A stretch of DNA of 64,000 nucleotides from Bacillaceae bacterium OF18-1A (lineage in GTDB: Bacteria; Bacillota; Bacilli; Bacillales; Bacillaceae_G), in NCBI GenBank assembly GCA_027694045.1, contig JAQEWB010000001.1, positions 434,001 to 498,000 of the forward strand. The letters run 5' to 3'. The notes under the pieces were generated by a model, which did not search any database, was not told the origin of the DNA, and was given only the letters and a program-made list of their open reading frames with translations. Both the position numbers and the translations under genes were made by a program. Shown in pieces: positions 26,629 through 35,713 of the stretch (its first letter is position 1; every line of letters begins with the position of its first letter).

Positions 26629-26850
26629 TTACTTTCTGACTAATCTTATGAAAAATATTTCCCCTACAGGTTGAAAGTTAGATTTTTGATAAATATTAGT
26701 TCCATCGGGCGCAGCTTGTAATATGCATTAAATATTTTTTAATTGTTTTACTTCTTGCAGCATGAAATTGAAACGAACAGATTGGAAGCATGATCTCTAG
26801 CTGCTATATCATAAATATCAATATTATCTTTTGCGCATATCAATGAACCG
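26629..26850 (-). pseudogene. decayed GNAT acetyltransferase
   Basis: Reading the minus strand, fragments in order are AKDNIDIYDIAARDHAS, then in a second frame FNFMLQEVKQLKNI, a TAA, and CILQAAPDGTNIYQKSNFQ, PVGEIFFIRL and a stop. Together they follow the GNAT order (motif A region, helix, 'LQAAPDGTNIYQK.GF', last strand), with one frameshift and one nonsense codon. Degraded sequence that may be its N-terminus continues to about 27030. Confidence 0.55.
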
Positions 26851-27175
26851 ACGAAGGCCTAAGTATCGTTTCATATTTTCCCTATTCTATAAGAATCAAA
26901 AGCAAGAGCTCAATTATAGAATGCTTGTACATTTTACAGCTTCCCTTGCTATACCAAATAGATCAACCATCGTTTCACAAAAACGTTGTATCCGTCTTTA
27001 TAAAGATACTTTTTATTCTGGTCTATTAGTGTAAACATCGCATTTTAATAGTGCTACGTAACTAAAAATAATTAAAAATGATATAACGTTGTCGGAATGA
27101 AAAAAGTGGTATATAATAAATATTAACATTACTAGTAATTATTTTAGGTATTCCTAGAATAAAGGAGCGATACAT
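26851..27175. other. non-coding stretch, probably the degraded 5' half of the GNAT relic
   Basis: No intact frame is credible. A plus-strand frame at 26831-27034 has no binding site and no recognisable motif. Minus-strand pieces could extend the GNAT remnant. Confidence 0.4.
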
Positions 27176-27280
27176 ATGAAAATTACTATTTATTTCGGAA
27201 GTCATGAAGATCAAGATGTTCGTACTATGGACTGTCATTTAGATGTAGAAGATACAGAAGAGATCGTTTCTGTATCATAA
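27176..27280 (+). CDS. 34-aa acidic peptide
   Basis: MKITIYFGSHEDQDVRTMDC opens a 34-residue acidic peptide ending TEEIVSVS. AAAGGAG lies 9 bp before the ATG and a terminator follows, so it looks like a real transcription and translation unit. Not recognised. Confidence 0.6.
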   Translation: MKITIYFGSHEDQDVRTMDCHLDVEDTEEIVSVS

Positions 27281-27317
27281 TATAAATAATCGGGATGAAC
27301 CCTATTCCTAACAGCGT

Positions 27318-27346
27318 TTAAGGCACCTTTTTAAGGTGTCTTTTTT
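27318..27346 (+). terminator. rho-independent terminator
   Basis: AAGGCACCTT/AAGGTGTCTT stem followed by T6. Confidence 0.8.
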
Positions 27347-27457
27347 GTTGTTTTTTCATTAAAAACCCTTTACTTTATAGCGTTTTAATAGTAAAATATA
27401 CATATACGAACAAACGTTCTTTTTATTTTAATCGTACATGAAGGGATGATTTTTACA

Positions 27458-28162
27458 ATGGCTCAAGCAAAGCGCAGAGGAAGAAAAAAGCAAACACCTA
27501 TTATTTCAAATACAGGCTTTATCGGCTCTGTCTTTATTGATACATTGGAGTTACAAAAGAAATCCTACTATTTCGCTCGTAAAAAACTTCAAATTGTTCA
27601 TCATGTTTTAGATGGCCTCTCTGGAGCGACGAGTGCTTTATTTAAAGAACATAATGTCTCAGCATATATGTCATGTGTATATTTACATACACAAAAGAAA
27701 ATCGGCTTTGTTCTTTCAACAAAACCTTTCGAAGAAAATGATGGCGTTGCTTATTTCGTAAATTATTTAATTGAAAAGAATTTTTACGGAAATCATGACG
27801 AAGAAGTAGAATATCAAGAAGTATTTAATACCGGTTTTATCGGTGTGGTTTTCGCTGATTTATCTAGTATAGATCGCTTTAATTTTGAGTTTGAAATGGG
27901 TATGTTAACGAAATTAATGAAAGATATGATTATTCCGGTTAAAGAGCTCTTTTTACGCCATAACGTACCGGCCTATATCTCCACTTCTCACTTAGAAGAG
28001 CAAAACAAATTAGGTTTCGTTCTATCTGTAAAACCATATGATGAACGTGCTGAAGCAGATTTATATTTTGAAGCGTATTTAAAAGAGCGCGGGTTATTTA
28101 TTGGTGATGAAGAAGACGATATTGATAAGATCGTTATTAGAAAAACAGCTGAATTAAGATAG
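27458..28162 (+). CDS. protein of unknown function with two tandem homologous domains
   Basis: 234 residues after the ATG at 27458 (basic opening MAQAKRRGRKKQTP). Two copies of a roughly 95-residue unit are visible: NTGFIGSVFIDTL ... HNVSAYMSCVYLHTQKKIGF VLSTKP from about residue 18, and NTGFIGVVFADLS ... HNVPAYISTSHLEEQNKLGF VLSVKP from about residue 123. The C-terminus is acidic. No known family. The duplication suggests a dimer-like single chain. AAGGG lies upstream of both possible ATGs (27446, 27458). Confidence 0.7.
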   Translation: MAQAKRRGRKKQTPIISNTGFIGSVFIDTLELQKKSYYFARKKLQIVHHVLDGLSGATSALFKEHNVSAYMSCVYLHTQKKIGFVLSTKPFEENDGVAYFVNYLIEKNFYGNHDEEVEYQEVFNTGFIGVVFADLSSIDRFNFEFEMGMLTKLMKDMIIPVKELFLRHNVPAYISTSHLEEQNKLGFVLSVKPYDERAEADLYFEAYLKERGLFIGDEEDDIDKIVIRKTAELR

Positions 28163-28164
28163 AA

Positions 28165-28196
28165 AAGCGTAGGATAATCATCCTGCGCTTTTTATT
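28165..28196 (+). terminator. rho-independent terminator
   Basis: AAAGCGTAGGAT/ATCCTGCGCTTT stem plus T run between convergent genes. Confidence 0.75.
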
Positions 28197-28204
28197 TCTC
28201 TTCA

Positions 28205-28618
28205 TTAATCCTCAATTTCAATTCCAGCTTGTTTGAATGGTTCTAATACTTCTGGGTAACACATCGAAATATATTCCACTGTTTTTAAATTTTTTAGATT
28301 CTGAAATCCTTCAACAGACATTACATCAAATAAACTGTCTTCACCATCCCAATCAGGCTTTAGTATATGATAAATTTCATTACCTCCATCAAAGCAAAGG
28401 GATTCAACCTTTTCTAAATCACTTACTTCCAAAGTCAAATCTTCTAAATAATTTTTGATTTCAGCAATTAATTCAGCTCCAGAATACCATTCAAAATTAT
28501 TCGTATGCTCATCTGTTAAGTCTGTTAATTCTTTCAGAAATAGTGGCTCTTTATCTAATAAAGCTTCGATTACCACTAATTTAAAATTAAAATCTTTGAA
28601 CATCTCACTCTTTCCCAT
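28205..28618 (-). CDS. DUF6892-like protein
   Basis: 137 residues, acidic (about 25 Asp/Glu), cytoplasmic. FKDFNFKLVVIEALL near the start and DDWDGEDSLFDV-like centre (here KPDWDGEDSLFDVMSVEGF), then a leucine-rich LKNLKTVEYISM. This resembles proteins that occur as immunity or accessory genes near polymorphic toxins, but no toxin is adjacent. The ATG at 28618 follows GGAGG; the longer start at 28633 does not have one. Confidence 0.5.
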   Translation of the reverse strand: MGKSEMFKDFNFKLVVIEALLDKEPLFLKELTDLTDEHTNNFEWYSGAELIAEIKNYLEDLTLEVSDLEKVESLCFDGGNEIYHILKPDWDGEDSLFDVMSVEGFQNLKNLKTVEYISMCYPEVLEPFKQAGIEIED

Positions 28619-28866
28619 GTGAACTACCTCCAATATTATCTTTGCCCTAGCCTTTTAATCTAAACTGTACTAAAAAGAGCGTCTTCTATAAAATATAATT
28701 TCATTTCAGCTAAGTATCTTAATATGTATTAAATACAAAAAAGTATTTAGAAAAGCATATTGTCCTTCACAAACACTTGCAGTTTAATCCTAACAAATCA
28801 TTATAATTATTACGAGTATTTATTAGCTTGAAATCGCTGTGTTGGATCCACGTTTTCAAGTTAATA

Positions 28867-28897
28867 AAAAAACCCGCGAATGATTCACGGGTTTTAC
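28867..28897 (-). terminator. rho-independent terminator for degV-like gene
   Basis: AAAACCCG/CGGGTTTT stem on the minus strand followed by T7. Confidence 0.85.
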
Positions 28898-28898
28898 T

Positions 28899-29705
28899 TT
28901 AATAACTAATTGCAATTGTACCTTCACCTGCATGAACCGCAAATGAGATTGGTAATGGATATAATTTAAAATCCATTTCAGGGAATGCTTGTCTAATGTC
29001 TGCAATCCACTCTTCAGCTCCATCTTTATCGTTAGCATGGAACATATGAAGTACTTTTGGTAATTCTTTTTCAAGTTCATTTTTAATATATTCTCTACAT
29101 TTTTGGATTTTACGAACTTTCTTTTCCAGTAAAAGTTCTCCACCTTTTACTTCTAAGATTAAGTTGACACTTAATAAACTTCCAAGTAAAAATTGTACTC
29201 CTTTTACACGACCACTTGCATATAAACCTTTTAAACTTTTTGGAAATACATGGAAAGGTCTTCTTTTTTCATCAACTAATGTTTTGTGTATATCTTGTAA
29301 AGTCATACCATCATTGTATAACGATTTCGCTTTTCTAATTAATTCATCCATTGGATAACTTGTCGATTCACTATCTAATACAGTTAAAGGGAACCCTGCC
29401 ATTTCTGCAGCAAGTTTCATATTTTGATAAGTTCCACTTACTTTTCCGCTAATAGCAACTGCAAATCCTTCTTCATATTCTTCTTTGCATTTCGTAAATA
29501 ACTCTACCATTTCCCCAATGTTAGGTTGTGATGTAGTGACAGTTTTACCTTCGCGTAACGCGTTATAGACACGCTCACGTACACCTTCTTCACAATCTTT
29601 GTACGACACCCCATCAATAATAACTTCAATTGGAATAACAAAGTTATCTCCTTCTGTTATAAAACTCGCAGTTGTACTATCAGTAATCCAAGCAACACGC
29701 TTCAT
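28899..29705 (-). CDS. DegV family fatty-acid-binding protein
   Basis: 268 residues. DegV/FakB-type proteins bind a fatty acid for phosphorylation by FakA. Visible signatures: ITDSTTASF at residues 7-15, TVTTSQPNIGEMVE near 56, AISGKVSGTYQN near 85 (contacts the carboxylate), LDSESTSYPM, and SFAVHAGEGTIAI near the end. GGGAGG precedes the ATG. B. cereus has several DegV paralogues; no fakA is linked here. Confidence 0.9.
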   Translation of the reverse strand: MKRVAWITDSTTASFITEGDNFVIPIEVIIDGVSYKDCEEGVRERVYNALREGKTVTTSQPNIGEMVELFTKCKEEYEEGFAVAISGKVSGTYQNMKLAAEMAGFPLTVLDSESTSYPMDELIRKAKSLYNDGMTLQDIHKTLVDEKRRPFHVFPKSLKGLYASGRVKGVQFLLGSLLSVNLILEVKGGELLLEKKVRKIQKCREYIKNELEKELPKVLHMFHANDKDGAEEWIADIRQAFPEMDFKLYPLPISFAVHAGEGTIAISY

Positions 29706-29860
29706 GTTGTTCCTCCCTTAATTCAATTCCTCTTTTCTGACTTTTCTATATATTTACGTTATAAAAAGAGAATATCCCTGTAATAGTAACAGGACTTTAT
29801 TATTTTGGCTATAGTAGATACGTATCAAATGTGACTATTATTTGTCTTTTTCATAAATAA

Positions 29861-29897
29861 AAGAAGAAAATTAAAGCATTGGCTTAAATTTCTTCTT
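29861..29897 (-). terminator. rho-independent terminator for DUF3189 gene
   Basis: AAGAAGAAAtTTaAAGC-type hairpin with an ATTG loop immediately after the stop on the minus strand. Confidence 0.6.
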
Positions 29898-29905
29898 AAC
29901 CTGCA

Positions 29906-30412
29906 TTATTTAAAAGTTTCATTATCTAAAATTACAACATAATCATTCGTCAATCGTCCAGCTTCTTTTGTATAACTAACAAGTCGCTCAATGTTATCGC
30001 AACAAATTTTTGCTCCCCATACGAGTAATGGAACACCGATAAAATCTATATGTAACCTTCTAGAAAATAGACCACCTAAAGTCATTGGTAAAGGCACTGT
30101 TGGTGATGTGTTAGAAAAAATAATCTTTTCATGTCTTTCATAGTGTTTTTGTAAAATCTCACCTAAATGTTTCATCGCAGGTACGACGACTTTTGATGCA
30201 CCGCACCCTATTGTATAAACGGGATTGCCATTTTCGTCTATTCCACGAAAGATAATTTTCCCCATATCCTCTGTTTTTAATTTATTGAAATAATCCACAT
30301 TTAAAATCTCTTCTTTCGTTAACTTCCGACCTGTTGGTAATTTCTTTAAATGATATGCTGCAGCTAGTGAAGTTGTATGTGTTCCACCGAAATCTGTGTA
30401 AATGAATATCAT
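29906..30412 (-). CDS. DUF3189 family protein
   Basis: 168 residues. 'IYTDFGGTHTTSLAAAYHL' at residues 4-22 is the DUF3189 hallmark, a P-loop-like Gly/Thr segment; then GASKVVVPAMKHLGE and SNTSPTVPLPMTLGG. Function unknown; the family occurs in spore formers. AAGGGATGAT is upstream of the ATG. The upstream gene on this strand is a serine hydrolase 30 bp away, so they may be cotranscribed. Confidence 0.82.
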   Translation of the reverse strand: MIFIYTDFGGTHTTSLAAAYHLKKLPTGRKLTKEEILNVDYFNKLKTEDMGKIIFRGIDENGNPVYTIGCGASKVVVPAMKHLGEILQKHYERHEKIIFSNTSPTVPLPMTLGGLFSRRLHIDFIGVPLLVWGAKICCDNIERLVSYTKEAGRLTNDYVVILDNETFK

Positions 30413-30442
30413 ATTATCATCCCTTATTGTAAAAGTTCAATG

Positions 30443-31504
30443 TTACTTAGTATCACCATTCACAGCTATGTTAAACAAGGAGATAAGCTTTTCTATTTCT
30501 ATCATTAATTTTTCAGGTCCAGCTTCTTTATTCGAAGGAATAACTACTGTGATTTCTAAGTCTGGATATACAGCCGAACGAAAGCTTACACCTGGATCAT
30601 AGCCCATTACATGATATTTATAAATTTTATTTTGTCTTTTCTCTATCCATATTCCATATCCGTAAAATTGGTTATTATTTACTTGAATGTGAGGAGTTAA
30701 AAGTAATTTTGTGTATTCTGGGCTTACTATTTCATATTTAAATAATGCTTCCCAAAGTTTCAGCATGTCTGGAGCAGTAATAAAAGCACCACCATCCGAA
30801 CCACCTTTTATAGGGATAGAGTAAGCGTTTGTTCTCCATTTTTGGCTATTTTCCTCTTTTATATATCCAAGAGCAGTGTACTTTGGTAGTGTATCTAAAG
30901 AGAAATAGCCGGAATCATTCATGCCAATTGGTTTGAATATTTTTTGCTCTATATATTTCGAAAATTCAAGTCCTGTTTGCTCTTCTATAATTAATCCAAG
31001 TATGATAAAACCTGCATTGTTGTAGTGAAACTGACTCCCTGGCGAAAACATCATATTCCTGTTTTGAAATAATGGTAAAAAGTCTCTTAAACTTTTTAAA
31101 AGATACATAGGTGTTTGTTTCCAAAGATCTTCAAAGTTATCCATAATACTTTCATCAAAATAATCTGGAATACCAGAACTATGTGTTAAAAGTTGATGTA
31201 TTGTAATATCTGCATTGAAGTTTGGAAATGTAATATCTAGACAATCTTTTAATTTTGTATGAAAAGAAATAAGCCCTTTTTCAACAAGTTGGCAGATGCT
31301 AATAGCAGTGAATAATTTACATCCTGAGGCAATTCCGAATTTTGTTTGTAGTGTATTCTTAATACCTTCACTTCGATTTGCATAACCAAATGTCTCTTCA
31401 TAGACTAAGTCGTTTTCCTTTTTCACTAAAACTACCCCAGAAAAATCTATATTCCGATGTATTTCTTTTACAATTTTGTCTATTTCATCTTTCATTTTTA
31501 TCAC
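30443..31504 (-). CDS. serine hydrolase, beta-lactamase/PBP4* family
   Basis: About 353 residues. The SxxK motif is SGCK (in FGIASGCKLF near residue 66), the YxN motif is YNN in FHYNNAGFIILG, and the third motif region is HVMGYDPG. There is no signal peptide, so the site of action is uncertain; such enzymes include esterases and D-amino-acid peptidases. Start: the GTG at 31504 is 8 bp after AGGG and is preferred; ATG 31495 and GTG 31513 are alternatives. Confidence 0.85.
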   Translation of the reverse strand: MIKMKDEIDKIVKEIHRNIDFSGVVLVKKENDLVYEETFGYANRSEGIKNTLQTKFGIASGCKLFTAISICQLVEKGLISFHTKLKDCLDITFPNFNADITIHQLLTHSSGIPDYFDESIMDNFEDLWKQTPMYLLKSLRDFLPLFQNRNMMFSPGSQFHYNNAGFIILGLIIEEQTGLEFSKYIEQKIFKPIGMNDSGYFSLDTLPKYTALGYIKEENSQKWRTNAYSIPIKGGSDGGAFITAPDMLKLWEALFKYEIVSPEYTKLLLTPHIQVNNNQFYGYGIWIEKRQNKIYKYHVMGYDPGVSFRSAVYPDLEITVVIPSNKEAGPEKLMIEIEKLISLFNIAVNGDTK

Positions 31505-31616
31505 AATAACCACCCTTGTTTATCAATATTGTTCTTTCCCCTTAATGTTTTTCCATATATCAGGGAAAGAATCCTTTTATTCAAAAAATATAACTTCCAA
31601 ATCAAAACCAAGGGAA

Positions 31617-32855
31617 CTATTTTGAATTTATTGACTCAGAGGAGTACACTTTAGACTGTGAGAGCGATAAAAGAAACACACACAATATGATAGTAATAAA
31701 TAACATAATTAATGATCCTATAATAACCACCAGTTGTATAGAAATAAATTGAGTGGCAACTCCGAATAGAATCGTAATTAAAATGGTGATGCCCGCAATC
31801 ACAAGCCCATATATACTCCCAATCCGTCCCATAATATGGACAGGGACATTATTTTGATAAAAGGTGTTAAATCCTGTATTTGCATATGCCATAGAGAAAG
31901 ATAAAATAAAGAATCCGATAGTAGCTATTAAAAACTCATTTGAAAAAGCATAAATTAAATAACCGATTGCGATGAATAATGATCCTATTCCAATTAAAAA
32001 TGAAGGTGTTAATTTTTTTGATAAAATTGTATTTGTTATGGCTCCTAAAATAAAGCCGGCTCCAGCGATACTAACTAAAAAGCCATATTCACTATCTGTT
32101 AACAATAAAACTTCTTTCGCAAATGACAATTCAAGTGAATCATTTGCGGCAACTAACACCATCATCCCTTGGAATAAGAAGTACACAAAAACGATATACA
32201 AAGATTTTTTACTAAAATTTAAAACGATGTTCCAATCTTTTTTTAGTACAGCTAAAGATAACCTGTCATTTGATGTACGAATATCAGTTTTTTTATCAAG
32301 ATTAGGTAGCAGCAATGTAATTACTCCGGATAAGAGGAATGCTATAGCATTCATATATATAGCAAACTCTGATGTATTTGCTATTAACAATGCTCCCGCT
32401 ATCGATGGACCAATTACAGAAGCACCCGATCCTATTAAACTACGCAATGAGTTAAAACGTTGTCTTTTCTCAACTGGAATTAATTTAGTCATATATGTCA
32501 TAGCAGTTGGTTCATAAATCGCACTGGCCATACTTATAAAGAATACGAACACATAAACCATCCAAAGTGATGGAAGTAAAGGTAAAATAGCGATAAATAC
32601 CGCGCGATATATATCGAGGTGAATCATTAACTTCCGTTTATTTAAACGATCAATCATACTTCCTGACCAAGCGTTTGTAAATAAAGCGGCTAATGGTTTA
32701 ATTACATATAAAGTAGCAACTGCTAAGGCTGAGCCACCCATATGATAGACAAGTACATTAAGCGCTATTAAGTAAATCCATGCCCCTAAATTTGCAATAC
32801 CAACTCCAGACAATAGTAATAAAGGATATTTCCAATTTTTAAGTAAGTTTTTCAT
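31617..32855 (-). CDS. MFS transporter under T-box control
   Basis: 412 residues, 12 predicted helices, of the MFS_1/MFS_3 drug-exporter-like type (SGVGIANLGAWIYLIALNVL near the start; SMIDRLNKRKLMI loop after TM2; the periodic GAGFILGAITNTIL of TM8). The T-box leader suggests that the gene responds to an uncharged tRNA, so it may move an amino acid or a related compound. The ATG at 32855 follows AGCGGGG; the longer frame start at 32909 lies in the T-box terminator and is rejected. Confidence 0.82.
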   Translation of the reverse strand: MKNLLKNWKYPLLLLSGVGIANLGAWIYLIALNVLVYHMGGSALAVATLYVIKPLAALFTNAWSGSMIDRLNKRKLMIHLDIYRAVFIAILPLLPSLWMVYVFVFFISMASAIYEPTAMTYMTKLIPVEKRQRFNSLRSLIGSGASVIGPSIAGALLIANTSEFAIYMNAIAFLLSGVITLLLPNLDKKTDIRTSNDRLSLAVLKKDWNIVLNFSKKSLYIVFVYFLFQGMMVLVAANDSLELSFAKEVLLLTDSEYGFLVSIAGAGFILGAITNTILSKKLTPSFLIGIGSLFIAIGYLIYAFSNEFLIATIGFFILSFSMAYANTGFNTFYQNNVPVHIMGRIGSIYGLVIAGITILITILFGVATQFISIQLVVIIGSLIMLFITIILCVFLLSLSQSKVYSSESINSK

Positions 32856-32886
32856 TTTAGGCCCCGCTTTCCAAATTGTTTTAAAC

Positions 32887-33178
32887 CAATAAAAAAATCC
32901 CACCCCCAAGACTTTTAGTCTTAGGGACGAGATTTATCATCGCGGTGCCACCCTAGTTTGTTAATATGTCGCCATATTAACCTTATCAGGTACTGCATTC
33001 TTCATGCTTATACCATAGCTCTATAACGGGAGCTCCCGTCACACCATCCCCTAATAATAGGTTCCGATGCGCTGCTCAGAGGCTTGGTTCAATAAAGAAT
33101 TTTTACTCCTTTTCAGCTAAATGGAGCTCTCTGTGAAAAATTCATTTTATTTACTCTTCTCTTCACTGCATTTGATTT
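32887..33178 (-). ncRNA. T-box riboswitch (tRNA-sensing leader)
   Basis: On the minus strand the T-box sequence AGGGTGGCACCGCG lies at 32954-32941, followed by a terminator hairpin (AATCTCGTCCC.. / ..GGGGGTGGGATT at about 32936-32890) and T7. Upstream are the AGAGAGCTCC stem I element and the GACGGGAGCTCCCGTTA stem. The variable T-box base is C, which should pair with a G73 discriminator tRNA. Around GGAACCTATTA several specifiers are possible; AAC (Asn) fits G73, but CTA (Leu) or CCT (Pro) cannot be excluded. Confidence 0.92.
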
Positions 33179-33183
33179 TTCCC

Positions 33184-33212
33184 ATATTATCACAATTAAT
33201 TTTAACTGTAAA
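33184..33212 (-). promoter_or_regulatory. sigma-A promoter for the T-box transcript
   Basis: TTTACA (33212-33207), 17-bp spacer, TAATAT (33189-33184) on the minus strand. The transcript would start a few bases before the T-box leader. Confidence 0.75.
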
Positions 33213-33307
33213 TAAAAAATAATCAGATATTTAATGATACGTCACTGTTAATTCTATTCTTTATTATTTTTTCTGAAAATTACGGTGCGTGAAATTACTT
33301 ATAACTC

Positions 33308-33336
33308 TAAAAAAAAGAGCCTATTATGTTATGGGC
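33308..33336 (-). terminator. terminator after PBP gene
   Basis: GCCCAT/GTGGGC-type short stem (GCCTAT/ATGGGC on the plus strand) followed by T8 on the minus strand. Confidence 0.55.
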
Positions 33337-33353
33337 CCTTCAACATGTTCGAA

Positions 33354-35492
33354 TTAATTTGTATTCGCCTCGGTTAACGGTTGTAACGGCGGTTCTAATT
33401 CTAGTTCTAAAGTATCGCCTTCTTGTATATTTTGCCCTTTTTCGATACTTTGGCTTTTTACATAGCCTGTACCGCTCGTTTTTAAATCCAATTTTAGTAA
33501 TTTAGAGAAGTACATAGCATCACGCATAGACCAACCTTTTACATTTGGCATTTGTGCGTTATTCCCTAATAAAAATATACGATCTCCTTCACTCATTATC
33601 TCACCAGACTGTGGATATTGTTTTATTATTTTCCCTTCACCTAATATTACCGGCTGAAGTCTCTCTTTTTCTGCACTTTTCTCTACTGTGCTCATCGATT
33701 GATTTACATAATTTTGTACTTTTAATTGCGATTGTTTCGTTGTATCTGCCATTTGTTTTTCTGTATATGGTTTCACCTTTAAATATTCAAGGCTATTTTT
33801 TACAACTGGTTTGAAAATTTCAGCAAGAGGCTGAGCCCCATATTCATCTCCCTTTAATTTCGGTTGTTTAATAGCTAAGTATACGATTAACTCTGGATCA
33901 TCAATTGGAGCCATCCCTAAAAATGAGAAAATATAATTCTCTTTTCCTTCCATATATCGTCCATTTTCAGGATTCGGAATTTGCGCTGTTCCTGTTTTAC
34001 CTCCAATCGGATATCCATCCACTTTGTACATTGTACCAGTTCCTTTTGAAGACGTTATAACACGTTCCATTAAGTTTCTTACCTTTTTTGCTGTTTCTTT
34101 TTTTATCGGATTCCCAACTTCTTTCGGTTGATTTTCCATAATAACTTGTTTGTTCGCTGGGTTTACAACTTTATCAACAATATATGGTTGCATCATTTTT
34201 CCGTCATTCGCTATAGCAGTAGCAGCTTGTATTAATTGAATAGGAGTTACAGTGGAACCTTGTCCGAAAGAAGTTGTAACTTGTTGAATTTGTGTGTTTA
34301 GTAATAATGTGTTCTTACTTTCTCCTGGTAAATCTATTCCTGTTTTTTGATTGAATCCAAATTTATTCATATATTGCTTAAATTTATTTGGTTTCAATAA
34401 CTGATCTTCTAAAATAGAAAAAGCTACGTTTGATGATCGTTCAAAACCTTCGTCAAACGTAATAGATCCCCATCCAAATCCACCATTATGATCTTTTATA
34501 TCTGATGAACCAACCGAGTATTTTCCAGATTGAAAATATTCTTTCCCGTTATATACACCTTCATTAATGGCAGCAGCTAATGTAAATACTTTCATTGTGG
34601 ATCCTGGTTCGTATGCGTTCGCAATGGGATCATTTAAAAAATATTCAATATCACCGTTATTAGGATTAAAACTAGGTTTACTAGACATGGCTAACACTTT
34701 CCCTGTTTTTGGATCCGCGATAATCCCTACCAACATAGAAGGGTCATAATGCTGCTCAGCTTTATTCATCGCTTCCTCTAAAAAACTATTAATTTGTTTA
34801 TCAAGCGTAAGGTATACGTTATTGCCATGTTTAGCAGGTTCTACTTTTCCTATATCGTTTGTAAGGGGAATTCCTCTTCGTGAGCCCACGTATTCTATAT
34901 TCCCGTTAGTAGAGCGTAAATATTTATCCAAACTTTTTTCAAGTCCAAACTTTCCTTCTGTATTTCCTTTATCATCTGGTCTAGCAAAACCAAGTATATA
35001 GGATGCAAAATCTTCATTTGGATATACTCTTGCTTTTTCAGGCATAAAAGATACACCTGGTATTTTTAATTTCCTAATTTCTTCTTTCGTTTCCCTAGAT
35101 AAATTCCGACCAATTTTCCCAATTTCAACTTGTGTACGTCCTTCATGAAAGTTTTTTAGTACTTCTTCTTTATCAATTTCAAGCGCGTCAGCTAATTGTT
35201 GTGCAGTTTCATCTTTATTTTTTACATTATCTTTTCCTTTTAAATTCACAACAACTCGATACGTTGTCGAATCTTGAACTAATACTTTTCCATTTTGATC
35301 ATAAATTGTGCCTCGGTTCGCTTCCAATACACCTTTTTTATTTTGTTGTTCATTTGCAAGATCTTTTACATTAACATTGTGCACAACACCTACGGCTTGG
35401 ATATAAAAAAAACGTAAAAGCATAGTAAGAAACAAAATGATAAAAACAATCATCATGTATCGAGCGCCTTTATTCGTTTGAAGTTTATTCAT
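33354..35492 (-). CDS. class B penicillin-binding protein (PBP2B/SpoVD-like transpeptidase) with PASTA domains
   Basis: 712 residues. One TM helix at 12-34, a PBP dimer domain (RGTIYDQNGKVL at 60-71), then the transpeptidase with nucleophile Ser298 in EPGSTMK, SSN (in FERSSNVAF) and KTGT (in IGGKTGTAQ). Two C-terminal PASTA repeats follow (about 585-700). It cross-links peptidoglycan outside the membrane. It is not in a division cluster, so it is an extra paralogue of PBP2B. AAAGGAG precedes the ATG. A truncated response regulator lies upstream. Confidence 0.92.
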   Translation of the reverse strand: MNKLQTNKGARYMMIVFIILFLTMLLRFFYIQAVGVVHNVNVKDLANEQQNKKGVLEANRGTIYDQNGKVLVQDSTTYRVVVNLKGKDNVKNKDETAQQLADALEIDKEEVLKNFHEGRTQVEIGKIGRNLSRETKEEIRKLKIPGVSFMPEKARVYPNEDFASYILGFARPDDKGNTEGKFGLEKSLDKYLRSTNGNIEYVGSRRGIPLTNDIGKVEPAKHGNNVYLTLDKQINSFLEEAMNKAEQHYDPSMLVGIIADPKTGKVLAMSSKPSFNPNNGDIEYFLNDPIANAYEPGSTMKVFTLAAAINEGVYNGKEYFQSGKYSVGSSDIKDHNGGFGWGSITFDEGFERSSNVAFSILEDQLLKPNKFKQYMNKFGFNQKTGIDLPGESKNTLLLNTQIQQVTTSFGQGSTVTPIQLIQAATAIANDGKMMQPYIVDKVVNPANKQVIMENQPKEVGNPIKKETAKKVRNLMERVITSSKGTGTMYKVDGYPIGGKTGTAQIPNPENGRYMEGKENYIFSFLGMAPIDDPELIVYLAIKQPKLKGDEYGAQPLAEIFKPVVKNSLEYLKVKPYTEKQMADTTKQSQLKVQNYVNQSMSTVEKSAEKERLQPVILGEGKIIKQYPQSGEIMSEGDRIFLLGNNAQMPNVKGWSMRDAMYFSKLLKLDLKTSGTGYVKSQSIEKGQNIQEGDTLELELEPPLQPLTEANTN

Positions 35493-35683
35493 ACATATCT
35501 CCTTTCCTATAACATTGTATTAACGTACAGAAGTTCTACAAGATGTGTAGTTTTCATTTCGATACTATATCTTTCGAAGTTTTCTTTTTAATTCCTTTAA
35601 AACGGTTCGAAAGTAGCTGATGTTATTTTATTTTTTGTATATTAACTAAAATTCGGTGCGTGAAATTTTTAAAAATTCAAATA

Positions 35684-35712
35684 AAAAAACCTACAAAAAG
35701 TAGGTTGTTTGA
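35684..35712 (-). terminator. terminator after receiver-only regulator
   Basis: AACCTAC/GTAGGTT stem with an A5 loop followed by T6 on the minus strand. Confidence 0.7.
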
Positions 35713-35713
35713 C

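Noticed and set aside
26831..27034. 67-codon plus-strand ORF
   Set aside because: No binding site or motif, and the opposite strand carries GNAT-like fragments.
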